Below are positions 1 to 8,754 of a stretch of 64,000 nucleotides of DNA, in pieces (within the stretch, counting starts at the first letter, position 1; the number at the start of each line of letters is the position of its first letter). A program made the translations under genes and the position numbers. The notes beneath the pieces were generated by a model. It was not told the DNA's origin. It ran no database searches and saw nothing but the letters and a program-made list of their open reading frames with translations. Origin of the DNA: Pomphorhynchus laevis (taxonomy: Eukaryota; Acanthocephala; Palaeacanthocephala; Echinorhynchida; Pomphorhynchidae); assembly GCA_012934845.2 (NCBI GenBank), contig WNNJ02002109.1, forward strand, positions 1 to 64,000, written 5' to 3'.

Positions 1-570
1 TGAGATCATGAAGATCGATTGGAATCGGGACTGGTGATCCTTTGATGGATTCTTATTTATGTAACGAATAGTTGCTAGGTCACACGAGGTGACTTTCGCG
101 TTGAAAACCAGCTACAGAATCCTTCCTTCATGATATCCAATTCCATACACCCTGACTACTAACGGCGCCATTGCCACAACCGTTTTCGTTTCGCCCGCTT
201 TTTGCCACATGTTGGTAGCCCCGGGCTCGTCAGAAGGCTGACTACCAACTCTTCGCCTTTTGAAATTTGACTTATCCGAGATTCGAGCTGTCGCTCTCCG
301 TACTTGGCTTGCGCTCTTGACTGCTAGGCTACGAATCCAGGATTACCAGATTTCACACAGTATATGAAACCTTCCATCATGATATCCAGAAACTGCATTG
401 TCCGAGATGCTTCTCTGGCATGCTTATTTTAGATTTTACCGTTTGAGATCATGAAGATCGATTGGAATCGGGACTGGTGATCCTTTGATGGATTCTTATT
501 TATGTAACGAATAGTTGCTAGGTCACACGAGGTGACTTTCGCGTTGAAAACCAGCTACAGAATCCTTCCT
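1..570 (-). repeat. Retrozyme-like tandem repeat, family A (443-bp unit)
   Basis: One full unit (1-443) followed by a partial second (444-570); the motif at position 1 recurs at 444. The unit has no supportable reading frame. On the minus strand each full unit carries a complete type I hammerhead ribozyme. The same unit occurs at 14159-15205 and 18673-19150. Tandem repeats of 170-450 bp with a hammerhead per unit are the hallmark of retrozyme-like elements, non-autonomous units thought to move with PLE machinery. The second unit stops at 570, where family B begins. The left edge lies outside the window. Confidence 0.8.
149..249 (-). ncRNA. Type I hammerhead ribozyme, family A copy 1
   Basis: Read on the minus strand, strands come in the standard order: I' (complement of 234-238), CTGACGA (227-233), stem II GCCCG/CGGGC (222-226 with 193-197), GAAAC (188-192), stem III with an inner AACGG/CCGTT helix (161-165, 180-184), cleavage triplet GTC (154-156) and stem I AGGGT (149-153). 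All core nucleotides are present. An extra 8-bp helix (211-218 with 242-249) encloses the CTGACGA strand, so that strand sits in a hairpin loop. Predicted cleavage follows the C complementary to 154. Confidence 0.75.
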
Positions 571-824
571 ATGGATTTAAAATCAATAGTAGCCTGTTTA
601 GGCTCCTGGACCACAGTTACAAGCGATTTTTCGCATTACCAATTTATAAAAAACGTATTCCTTTCGGAATCCTGTGAGAAATTCAGTGCCCTCGTAACCA
701 ACGGATACGCATTTGTGCATATAAAGAATAACTAGAAGGTCTACACACGCAACAAGCCAGTAAAAACGCTTTCTGCACCTGAGTTTTGTTTAGCATCGTG
801 AGGAATTGCTGGTGTCTTTATAGT

Positions 825-910
825 TATCACAAAAGCAGTCGAAACGCACCCTAACCACTTCATCCGACTGACGATGACTGCTGGGTGGTTTGGGGCGTCT
901 CGGAGTGATA
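825..910 (+). ncRNA. Hammerhead with permuted strand order, family B copy 1
   Basis: In order: outer helix TATCAC (825-830); II' GCAGTC (835-840); GAAA (841-844); stem III ACGC (844-847) continued by 849-858; I' TCCGA (863-867); CTGACGA (868-874); one extra T; II GACTGC (876-881); III' 885-894 and GCGT (895-898); cleavage base C899; I TCGGA (900-904); outer helix GTGATA (905-910). All hammerhead core elements and three perfect short helices are present. The CTGACGA strand lies inside the loop of stem III, so helices I, II and III mutually cross. A normal nested hammerhead forms only if CTGACGA comes from a neighbouring unit or a second molecule. Confidence 0.6.
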
Positions 911-1215
911 CATTAGACTGATGGAGCTGATGATCGAAGTCCAGTTTTGTAGCAACTCATATGGATTTAAAATCAATAGTAGCCTGTTTAGGCTCCTGGA
1001 CCACAGTTACAAGCGATTTTTCGCATTACCAATTTATAAAAAAACGTATTCCTTTCGGAATCCTGTGAGAAATTCAGTGCCCTCGTTACCAACGGATACG
1101 CATTTGTGCATATAAAGAATAACTAGAAGGTCTACACACGCAACAAGCCAGTAAAAACGCTTTCTGCACCTGAGTTTTGTTTAGCATCGTGAGGAATTGC
1201 TGGTGTCTTTATAGT

Positions 1216-1301
1216 TATCACAAAAGCAGTCGAAACGCACCCTAACCACTTCATCCGACTGACGATGACTGCTGGGTGGTTTGGGGCGTCTCGGAGTGAT
1301 A
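1216..1301 (+). ncRNA. Hammerhead with permuted strand order, family B copy 2
   Basis: Same structure as the upstream copy, 391 bases downstream: II' GCAGTC 1226-1231, GAAA 1232-1235, CTGACGA 1259-1265, cleavage triplet GTC 1288-1290. The CTGACGA of copy 1 (868-874), with GAAA and GTC of this copy, would give the standard linear order I'-CTGACGA-II, II'-GAAA-III, III'-GTC-I, with a loop II of about 340 nt. Confidence 0.6.
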
Positions 1302-1419
1302 CATTAGACTGATGGAGCTGATGATCGAAGTCCAGTTTTGTAGCAACTTATATGGATTTAAAATCAATAGTAGCCTGTTTAGGCTCCTGGACCACAGTTA
1401 CAAGCGATTTTTCGCATTA

Positions 1420-1422
<3 letters not shown>

Positions 1423-1451
<29 letters not shown>
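1423..1451. repeat. (TA)n microsatellite
   Basis: Pure alternating AT of about 28 bp truncating the third family B unit. It is the shortest of seven such tracts, most of which abut a PLE or hammerhead repeat. Confidence 0.95.
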
Positions 1452-1453
<2 letters not shown>

Positions 1454-1678
1454 TGACCTGACAAAAAAAAGCAGTGCCAAATTTATTAATTTGGCGTTTC
1501 GGGCTACTCGCCCTTCTCAATCGTTTGTAATTTATCTCTCAAACTTTTTTATGTAAAAACGTTTCATAAAAAAAATAAATTACAGAAAATATTTATCTGA
1601 ACGAAAGCTGACGTGTGACTAGCCTGGCTCCGGAAGAATCGTTGATTTTTATCAAATTGAAATTTTGACGATTGTTTA

Positions 1679-2278
1679 TTATAGGTCGTTAAATGGATGG
1701 TCATTGGTATTTAAAGATCTATTAGTCATCAACTGACCTATCCAATATTTTTCACGGCGTTTTCGCTTTGCGTTGTCTACTATTGGGCCGTCGATAATAG
1801 TCGTCGACATCCGATGTTCTGGATTCTCCACCAAGTGAGCAACCGCGCCGTCTGCTCCCGTTCGCTTGTTACGCAAATCCTTTCGGCGATTGTTGGCCCT
1901 TATATTATATTTGGTACTGGTTTGACCAATATATTGGGCGGAGCAGTCTAAACAGAGATGTTCGTAAATGATGCATTTGGATTTGCATGTAAAATGTCCG
2001 TGGATAATATAGGTTAAGCCAGTAGCCTTGCTTTTAAATTCAGCAGTTTTTGTCATATCCGAACAGTTTGCACACCGTCTGTCTCCGCATGCTTCACTTC
2101 CCTGTTCTATCGAGTTATTGATTCTGGGGGTTCTCTTCATCATACTCATTAAATTTTCCGTATTTTTGAACCGGACACGTGGTCTCTTAACCTTATTTCT
2201 CAGCTCGGGATCAAGCTGTTGAAGAGCTCTGTTAAACATTCTCTGTAAGGGGTCAAATAGCGGATTGTATAAGAACAC
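1679..2278 (-). pseudogene. PLE C-terminal fragment with GIY-YIG endonuclease (199 codons)
   Basis: This is the C-terminal part of a PLE polyprotein on the minus strand; the RT domain is missing. Residues about 63-72 hold the linker cysteines CGDRRCANC seen in PLEs. The GIY-YIG nuclease follows: a variant first motif IIYEHLCLDC, then QYIGQT, ANNRR, and the C-terminal block YWIGQL. The GIY-YIG domain nicks target DNA for target-primed reverse transcription. The frame is open but truncated at the N-terminus near 2278. A degenerate hammerhead-like 3' motif (GAAAC complement at 1496-1500, stem GGGC/GCCC, TTGAGAA in place of CTGANGA) lies downstream on the minus strand. Confidence 0.8.
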
Positions 2279-2385
2279 AGTGTCGAATTCATTCGAGGGT
2301 GGATCACTATCGACAGATGATTCCAGTAATGCGCGTCGATCTATTCGTCGAACATAATTGAATTGAGTTTCAATTATTGAGTTTC

Positions 2386-2519
2386 AATGTCGACGACTAT
2401 TATCGACGGCCCAATAGTAGACAACGCAAAGCGAAAACGCCGTGAAAAATATTGGATAGGTCAGTTGATGACTGATAGATCTTTAAATACCAATGACCAT
2501 CCATTTAACGACCTATAAT
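2386..2519 (+). pseudogene. Inverted copy of the PLE GIY-YIG C-terminus
   Basis: About 44 codons on the plus strand encode the same C-terminal end as the minus-strand PLE at 1679-2278, including the YWIGQL block, followed by the same 3' UTR. This is the right arm of the inverted repeat. It lacks the catalytic part of the nuclease. Its 3' UTR runs into an intact small hammerhead-like motif at 2645-2682. Confidence 0.75.
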
Positions 2520-2644
2520 AAACAATCGTCAAAATTTCAATTTGATAAAAATCAACGATTCTTCCGGAGCCAGGCTAGTCACACGTCAGCTTTCGTTCAG
2601 ATAAATATTTTCTGTAATGTTGCAAATTTTGAAATTGTACAACA

Positions 2645-2682
2645 GCACTGAGGAAGGTCCAGTAAGGGACCGAAACGTTTGC
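2645..2682 (+). ncRNA. Small PLE-type hammerhead motif without stem III
   Basis: I' GCA (2645-2647), CTGAGGA (2648-2654), one extra A, stem II GGTCC/GGACC (2656-2660, 2667-2671), GAAAC (2672-2676), then ACGT (2675-2678), T2679 and I TGC (2680-2682). Core and stems I and II are intact. There is no internal stem III; the self-complementary ACGT could form stem III between two molecules. PLE-associated small hammerhead variants that cleave as dimers are established. It lies at the 3' end of the inverted PLE arm, as expected. Confidence 0.6.
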
Positions 2683-2786
2683 AAAAAACTGTTTTTCTTG
2701 CTTTGAATTCTGGTTTAACACTTTCATTGAAAATATTTGGTGAGTCTTCGAATGACCCCAGAGCGCGGTTCAACCACAATCTACAA

Positions 2787-2894
<108 letters not shown>

Positions 2895-3389
2895 CCGCCT
2901 CCCGGGATCCGTCGTGGATTCCATTAATATTTCAAATTTTAGCACAAATTAGTGAAAATTAGTAAAAAATATCCGGGAATTTGCAAGATTATTTTAACGT
3001 TTCGGCGTTTTTACTAGCCTTTGTCAACACATACACAGTTGTACAGTTTAATAATGCAATGTATTTATACTAACACACAAACGTAATCAAGAGCTGGAAT
3101 AAAGAAAGCATGCTTCTATTTACATTTAAGGTAAATTGTAGTTGTGTTGTATGTTCAAGCCCTTTATGTCGGTCATGATTTGACCGATCCAAAAGTTTTA
3201 TTTCCTCCTTCGTTCTCTGTCGTCGATGAAACCTGTCTCGAGGATGCAAAACTTAAAGTGATGCTCCGGATGTTATATGATATGTTGAACAACTCCATCA
3301 TCTCAACGCTTTACGTAAAGCAACAGCAGAATTGTCCCAGCTTAACTCCGATTTCCTGATCAAGGCTACGGATTTAGAGTAGCGTAATA

Positions 3390-4507
3390 ACTGAATTGAA
3401 TTCAATGGACAAATGTTTATTCAAAAGAGCGAAACTGCAATGGGTACCCATCTAGCACCAACGTACGCAATACTGTAATGAATAAGTATGAAAATGATAA
3501 AATTAAACTGCTAAATAAAAAACTGCATACCTGGTTAAGGTATATAGACGATATATTTATGCTTTGGATAGCTGGTGAAGAAACCCTGACAGAATTTCTA
3601 AATCATATAAACGATGGTGCGATGAAATTTTCGAGTGACAGGACATTGCCTGTACATTTTCTGGATGTAGCAATAGAAAAGAAGACATGTGGTCAAATAA
3701 TTAGCTATGAAACACACCATACAGGAAGCAGGAATCAGCCACAATGTACCTCCACGCAGCAAGCGCTAATAGTAGCACAACAAAAAGAGCGGTTATTCAG
3801 AATGAATTAAGACGATTAAAAAAATCTAAGCACTTCACAAGCAAGATATGAGGCGATTGAGCAGTTAAAATTTAATCTGTTAAAAAGGGGCTACAAAAGA
3901 TCGGCAATTGACCGTGAGATTCGTAAGCTCCGTAACGCAACAAGAAACATTCTACTTGCTAAAAGACCCCGACCCGAAACAACAGCGATATGTGTACTTC
4001 CGTATCATCCAGCACTACAAGCACTGAACAGGGACACAATAAGAGCTTATAAACAGACTGGGGTCACAGGTACTATACCTGTGGTTTTCTTCCGCAGCGT
4101 TAAAACGTTTCGCTCTATCCTCGTTAGCGCCAAATTAAGAACTATCAACACCGATGCAGTATCACCTATTTGCTATTGTAAACCATGTAAGCGGGCTAGA
4201 TGTAAATATTGTAAATTAGTTCCGGTTGTTAGTGAATTTGACAGTGAGAAACAACATGTGTGTCAAATAATTGTATGTGGCAACGTGTATAATTTGTGCA
4301 GTTCAATATGTCGACGAAATGGGAAATGCACTTAATATAAGAGTAAACAATAGACGCGCAGATATTAAGCGCAAAGATCCAACCGATAGAGCTGTAAACA
4401 ACGCAATTGCACATAATATGCCGAACGTACTTGAATTATTTTCCTACACGATAATTGAACAAGGATTCGAGAACAAAAGCATCAGGAAACGGAGAGAAGC
4501 CCATTAA
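3390..4507 (+). pseudogene. PLE remnant: RT palm, linker and broken GIY-YIG
   Basis: RT motif B (MGTHLAPTYAIL) is readable near 3437-3476 and ends in a stop; motif C follows in another frame (YIDDIFMLW, within 3478-3810) with the downstream FLDVAIE block. A third segment (about 3830-4080) gives the RT thumb and linker, 4081-4335 the cysteine-rich linker (CKPCKRARCKYC), and 4271-4507 the GIY-YIG part (QYVDEMG, VNNRRADI). At least three frame changes or stops separate these, so the copy is dead. The N-terminal half of RT is absent. Its 3' UTR ends in the hammerhead-like motif at 4615. Confidence 0.8.
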
Positions 4508-4610
4508 CACAGGGGATGTTTTTAGTAAGGCGGGATATCACATGACTTTTTTATTACATGCCTTTGAACGTTATTTGTACTTTACCTTTGTTTTTATTTT
4601 GTAGATATAG

Positions 4611-4650
4611 TGACCTGAAGAAGACTCAATAAAGAGTCGAAACGTTGACA
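4611..4650 (+). ncRNA. Small PLE-type hammerhead motif
   Basis: CTGAAGA (4615-4621), one extra A, stem II GACTC/GAGTC (4623-4627, 4634-4638), GAAAC (4639-4643), then the self-complementary ACGT. Core and stem II are intact. Stem I is poor: only the first pair (C4614 with G4647) forms. It lies about 110 bases after the GIY-YIG frame of the PLE remnant. Confidence 0.5.
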
Positions 4651-4912
4651 AAAATATGCATTGGTGTTCTCTTATTTTTCGATGAATTTTCAATATAAAT
4701 ATATGTATATATATGCTAGTTTAAACTAAACAACCAACAATTTATTTCTGAATTGTGTAATGGAAGATCCAGGCGCTACCCGGCTTGAACTCAGACAAAC
4801 AAGTATATATAAAATATATATGCATATATATAATACTGCTTACCAGTATCCTATTATAATTATATATTATACTGTATTCGTTCTAATGGATCCAGGACAA
4901 CGGTCTCCGTAT

Positions 4913-4915
<3 letters not shown>

Positions 4916-5002
<87 letters not shown>
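4916..5002. repeat. (TA)n microsatellite
   Basis: About 87 bp of TA between two PLE copies. The preceding 4680-4915 is AT-rich with no gene that I can support. Confidence 0.95.
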
Positions 5003-5005
<3 letters not shown>

Positions 5006-5104
5006 AATAGGAATACCCATCACTGCTGATCGTTTGCTACGATCGATTATATTATATTCCATATGTAAATAAGCAGCAGAAGAACAATAAAATAAAATAT
5101 TTTT

Positions 5105-5770
5105 GTGGCAATACCGTATCATCCCGCTTTAAAAAAACTACCATCTGATATAAAAATTGCTTACAAAACCACTGTACCGAAGGATTTTGTAAGTACAACG
5201 CAACCAGATACATTTTTCAAAAAATGCCGCAGCTTTAGAGACACATTGGTTCGATCAAAATTCACAAGAAACGCACATATTAATACCCCACCTAAATTTA
5301 ATGGATTTAGTAAATGTAAAGCATCTAGATGCGCATGTTGTCGAGAAATACAGGAAGGTAATATATTTCAAAGCACCATAACACAAATGAAATATCCAAT
5401 TCGAGGAGACTACAACTGCCGCACGACAGGATGCATCTATAAGGCAGAATGCTTAGACTGTAAGGCACAATATGTGGGAGAGACTGGTCGTGCGCTAAAA
5501 GATAGATTGACGAACCGACGGGCAGACATAAAATCGCGACGTACGGGTAAATATTCTAATACACGTGACAGTAAATTCAACACGGATGGGGTAGTTGAAC
5601 ACTGCGAAGAACATCCTACCCACAAATTTGTCACAACCGTGATAGAAGGTGCCCTTGCCAATGCAATCGAAAGGAAAAAGCGTGAGCATTACTGGATCGG
5701 ACAATTAATGACTGACCGCATGCTCAATACACTGTCAGATTATAAATTAAAAAGAGAAAAACCTCCATAA
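5105..5770 (+). CDS. PLE C-terminal part: linker plus intact GIY-YIG endonuclease (221 codons)
   Basis: The frame starts inside a PLE polyprotein, so the ATG at 5105 is probably not a true start. Residues about 70-82 hold the linker cysteines CKASRCACC. The GIY-YIG nuclease follows: CIYKAECLDC, QYVGETGR, RLTNRRADI, and the late YWIGQLM block. No stop or frameshift breaks the domain, making it the best preserved GIY-YIG in the first 10 kb. The RT domain is missing; (TA)n lies about 100 bp upstream. It runs tail to tail with the next PLE, whose last codons overlap it on the minus strand. Confidence 0.8.
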   Translation: MAIPYHPALKKLPSDIKIAYKTTVPKDFVSTTQPDTFFKKCRSFRDTLVRSKFTRNAHINTPPKFNGFSKCKASRCACCREIQEGNIFQSTITQMKYPIRGDYNCRTTGCIYKAECLDCKAQYVGETGRALKDRLTNRRADIKSRRTGKYSNTRDSKFNTDGVVEHCEEHPTHKFVTTVIEGALANAIERKKREHYWIGQLMTDRMLNTLSDYKLKREKPP

Positions 5771-7300
5771 ATTCTTCCGAGATAAGTGCGTGTATAAACG
5801 CAGACTGTATTATATACTGTTTTGTGAAACTTTGCTTTGTGGTTGTGATCAAGGCGTCTTGCATAGCATTTCCTTTTTTGACGTCAGCTCGTCGGTTATT
5901 TAAGCGTTCACTTAAAGAGCGACTAGTTTCACCTACGTATTGTGCAGGGCACTTTGAACAGTTACCAACGTAGATAATTCCGTGAGTAGCACAATTGGCT
6001 GATTTCTTAATTGTATACTTCAAGCCAGTAACATTGCTTTTATACCTTTTGTCTCCATTTATATGATCACAGCATTTACAGCGTGGTCGATTGCATTTAT
6101 GACTACCTTTACTAGGAACTACAATATCGTTGAAAGTGTTATTCTGTTTACCTGTTTTTATGAGATGTCTCTTAATTTTATTTCCCGATTTGTAAACAAA
6201 TTGTAATTTTCTATATTTTCTTTTGTCAATTTTTCCCACTTAGCAATTTCTCTGTGATTGAAATTTGTGATTGAAATGTTGGAAATGCTGGATGATATTC
6301 TGCGACTATTCTTATCGGATTTTCAATTTTAGTTTTTGTCGCATGTTGTCTTATATAGATGTTTGTATCTGTTTTTGCTTTTCTGAAGCATGTTTTGTAT
6401 ATCCTCTATATGATATATTGGCAATTAGTGATTTTAAATGTTTTTCTCTACCTCGAACTTCGCTACATATACGTATAGTTCTAAAAGCCTCATTTACTAT
6501 TAATGCTCTCTTTGTTGAATTTGGATGTGCACTTTTTGAATGTAAGTATAAAGGTGCGGATGCCGATTTTCTGTACAAGGTAGTTTGTATTGATTTTCTA
6601 CTATCTCTATATATGGTTACATCGAGAAAATTTACAGGAAAAGTCTTTGATGATGTGAAATTTAAAGTTCCAAAGTCATTCATGTGCTTCACAAAATTGT
6701 CTAATGAATTCTGTCCATCCTTCCAAACGATAAATATGTCGTCTATGTATCTTAGATACAAAAAAGGCTTATGTTCAAAATATTCTATAATTGCTCTTTC
6801 GTAAACATCCATGTATAAAATAGCGTAACACGGAGCAACTGATGTGCCCATTGCCGTACCTTGGGTTCGCCGGTATAGTGTGTCTTCAAATTTGAAGTAA
6901 TTATTTTGAAGTATGAATTGTATACTTTTTAATAAAAAGTTTATTTTTGTATCGTTTGCTTTCTTCATAGCATTTTCCACTGCTCTAATTCCATTATCAT
7001 GTGGGATTGATGGGTATAATGATTCAACATCAAGTGTATTTCTTTTTTTTATCATCAATTTCTGTTTTTCGATTATTAAGAATTGTTACAGTCATTAGTA
7101 CTCCCTATTTAGCAGTGGTTTCAGTAAATTATGGATCTTCTTCGAGAGTTCTTCTGTCATTGTTCCAATGCAGTTAATTATTGGTCGACCTACAACAGGG
7201 CTAACCTGCTTATGAATTTTAGCCAGCATATAGAATTGATCAGCATTATATTCATTGTTTACTAATGTATCAAAGTCGTTGTTTACTAATGTATCAAAGT
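5724..7300 (-). pseudogene. PLE remnant: reverse transcriptase and GIY-YIG
   Basis: Minus strand. An N-terminal RT segment (about 7260-7095: FYMLAKIHK, GRPIIN, TEELSK) ends in a stop. The main RT frame is 7058-6351 (235 codons): motif A LDVESLYPSIP, motif B GTAMGTSVAPCYAILYM, motif C YLRYIDDIFIVW, then FLDVTIY and the thumb. After a frame change, 6239-5853 gives the linker (CNRPRCKCC) and GIY-YIG start (IIYVGNCSKC, QYVGETSRSLSERLNNRRADV). The nuclease is cut at about 5853, where an inverted duplicate boundary lies. RT catalytic aspartates are intact; the polyprotein is not. Confidence 0.85.
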
Positions 7301-7467
7301 TGTTACTAATTAGTTGTTTACTAATGTATCAAAGTTGTTACTAATTAGTTGTTTACTAATGTATCAAAGTGCCCTGCACAATACGTAGGTGAAACTAGTC
7401 GCTCTTTAAGTGAACGCTTAAATAACCGACGAGCTGACGTCAAAAAAGGAAATGCTATGCAAGACGC
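5853..7467. repeat. Inverted repeat of PLE GIY-YIG sequence, arms of about 100 bp
   Basis: 5853-5953 (minus) and 7367-7467 (plus) encode the same GIY-YIG segment in opposite orientation with essentially no differences. The plus arm then continues to the PLE 3' end. The minus-strand RT lies between the arms. This repeats the arrangement at 1571-2614. Confidence 0.8.
7255..7366 (+). repeat. Short tandem repeat of about 34 bp at the inverted junction
   Basis: A unit containing TTTACTAATGTATCAAAG recurs about four times with partial units. It sits exactly where the minus-strand RT copy meets the plus-strand GIY-YIG copy. Slippage or template jumping by the RT at the junction is a plausible cause. 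Confidence 0.8.
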
Positions 7468-7743
7468 TGTGGTACGACATTGCTTACATCACAATGTCAA
7501 CACTGACTGTTTCAACTATGCCATGGAGAAATTGACAATGGATTCAAATATACAATTTTAGAGGATGGATTTCCTGATGAAAATATGCGGAAAAATAAAG
7601 AGATGAGGTGGATAGGTCAACTTATGTGTGATAATCCAAATGGAATAAACCTTGATCATATCTATGATTTGAAATTAAATCCGAAATACATAAGAAAGAA
7701 AAAATTCCATGAAAATAATATACAAAATGACGTAGTACCTTGA
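7368..7743 (+). pseudogene. PLE GIY-YIG C-terminus, frameshifted
   Basis: A plus-strand nuclease segment (CPAQYVGETSRSLSERLNNR, then about 45 codons) stops at 7559-7561. The continuation lies in another frame (IGQLMCDNPNGINLDHIYD, ending about 7743). The first 100 bp duplicate the minus-strand PLE at 5853-5953. The hammerhead-like motif at 7844-7875 closes the element. Confidence 0.75.
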
Positions 7744-7840
7744 TATGGTATTTCACAGTTATATTCCGTGCTTTTTTCTTACTTTGAATGCGTATAAACA
7801 TGAAATCTGCGTGTATTGTTGAATTTAATCATACTGTAAA

Positions 7841-7875
7841 TAACTTGAAAAAGAGCGGTTGCGCTCGAAACGTTG
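7841..7875 (+). ncRNA. Decayed PLE-type hammerhead motif
   Basis: TTGAAAAA stands where CTGANGA is expected, followed by stem II GAGCG/CGCTC (7853-7857, 7862-7866), GAAAC (7867-7871) and ACGT. The stem and GAAAC are intact but the CTGANGA box is damaged, so catalysis is unlikely. Position at the PLE 3' end supports the call. Confidence 0.4.
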
Positions 7876-8230
7876 TAATTTTAAAGAAAATATATATATA
7901 TTCCAAACTCTGCTTTAATTAATACTTATTATATATATTTGAGTAAGTTTTTGAATCGAGCATATTCTTCAGCCTGCAAACTCTCGTCACTACTAGACGG
8001 TCATGTGATAGCCGGCAGCTATCGTCAAAGATGAACTATCACGAAACTCACTAAACGAAACTCTTAAGATTACATAGAAAGATTTGATCTATTCAATCTC
8101 GGTTTCTTACAGTCAAGCATCCGAAAGTTTGATCCTCTAGTTGTTAATGATAGTCTGCATTGCAAATTGTAGGATTTAAGAGCTCACGCAACCATCAATT
8201 TAAGCTAGATGTTGGAAATGAATTTTTACA

Positions 8231-8316
8231 ATGTCCCAGGGGCAGCCGAAACAGCGTGTGATAGTTCATCTTACTGACGATGGCTGCCGGCTATCACATG
8301 ACTGTCTAGGAGTGAC
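8231..8316 (+). ncRNA. Hammerhead with permuted strand order, family C copy 1
   Basis: II' GGCAGCC (8241-8247), GAAA (8248-8251), III ACAG (8251-8254), III extension TGTGATAG (8257-8264), I' TCTTA (8269-8273), CTGACGA (8274-8280), extra T, II GGCTGCC (8282-8288), CTATCACA (8291-8298), III' CTGT (8302-8305), cleavage base C8306, I TAGGA (8307-8311). Stem II has 7 perfect pairs, the stem III extension 8, stem I 5 with one wobble. The layout matches family B with entirely different helix sequences. Confidence 0.6.
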
Positions 8317-8598
8317 GAGAGTTTGCAGGCTGAAGGATATGCTCGATTCAAACACTTATCATAAGATACGGAAAGAATTGCTATTCGCAATCTCGAGCAA
8401 TACCGATTCAAACGAAACTCTTAAGATTACATAGAAAGAATTGATCTACTCAATCTCGGTTTCTTACAGTCAAGCATCCGAAAGTTTGATCCTCTGGTTG
8501 TTAATGATGGTCTGCATTGCAAATTGTAGGATTTAAGCGCTCATGCCACCAACAATTTAAGCTAGATGTCGGAAATGCATTTTCACAATGACACAGAT

Positions 8599-8673
8599 GC
8601 AGTCGAAACGGCGTGTGATAGTTCATCTTACTGACGATGGCTGCCAGCTATCACATGACTGTCTAGGAGTGAC
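8599..8673 (+). ncRNA. Hammerhead with permuted strand order, family C copy 2
   Basis: II' GCAGTC (8599-8604) pairs with GGCTGCC (8639-8645) through one wobble. III ACGG (8608-8611) pairs with CTGT (8659-8662) through one G-T pair where copy 1 has an A-U pair. The extension TGTGATAG/CTATCACA (8614-8621, 8648-8655) is perfect. CTGACGA 8631-8637, cleavage base C8663, I TAGGA 8664-8668. The substitutions relative to copy 1 keep pairing. Confidence 0.6.
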
Positions 8674-8754
8674 AAGAGTTTGCAGCCTGAAGAATATGCT
8701 CGATTTGAACACTTATCCATAGATACGGAAAGAATTGCTATTCGCAATATCGAT

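Larger units (their letters stand above)
571..1422 (+). repeat. Retrozyme-like tandem repeat, family B (390-bp unit)
   Basis: Units start at 571, 961 and 1352, a period of 390-391 bp; the third is cut off at 1422 by a (TA)n tract. Units differ by only a few bases. Each full unit holds one hammerhead with permuted strand order (825-910 and 1216-1301). Short open frames in the unit are repeated noise with no recognisable product. With at least two units in one transcript, the catalytic strand of unit 1 could act on the substrate strands of unit 2. Confidence 0.75.
1571..2614. repeat. Inverted repeat, arms of about 230 bp, formed by a PLE 3' end
   Basis: 1571-1811 is the reverse complement of 2386-2614 with very few differences. 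Both arms hold the end of a GIY-YIG coding region and its 3' UTR, so the element's terminus is present twice in opposite orientation around a 575-bp centre. Inverted duplicate ends are a known feature of PLE insertions. A second example occurs at 5853-7467. Confidence 0.85.
7945..8750 (+). repeat. Retrozyme-like tandem repeat, family C (359-bp unit) with an inverted fragment
   Basis: Two plus-strand units (starting about 8053 and 8412; period 359) follow an inverted partial unit at 7945-8041, giving a head-to-head junction near 8042. Each plus unit has one hammerhead with permuted strand order. The inverted piece keeps the CTGANGA and GTC strands (now CTTTGACGA and GACCGTC on minus) but lacks GAAA. 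A short family C copy also occurs at 18473-18595. The second unit ends near 8750. Confidence 0.75.

Noticed and set aside
825..910. Folding the permuted hammerhead within a single unit
   Set aside because: Helices I, II and III would mutually cross, and the linkers are too short to bring the stem III apex back to its base.
911..945. CT-GATG-rich stretch after the family B hammerhead as a second ribozyme
   Set aside because: CTGATGG and CTGATGATCGAAG lack a GAAA box with a stem II; chance resemblance.
6271..6804. 177-codon plus-strand frame
   Set aside because: Antisense of the PLE RT at 7058-6351, which has the conserved motifs.
8250..8305. Type II hammerhead reading of family C
   Set aside because: The 22 bases between GAAA and CTGACGA cannot hold both stem III with a NUH triplet and stem I.
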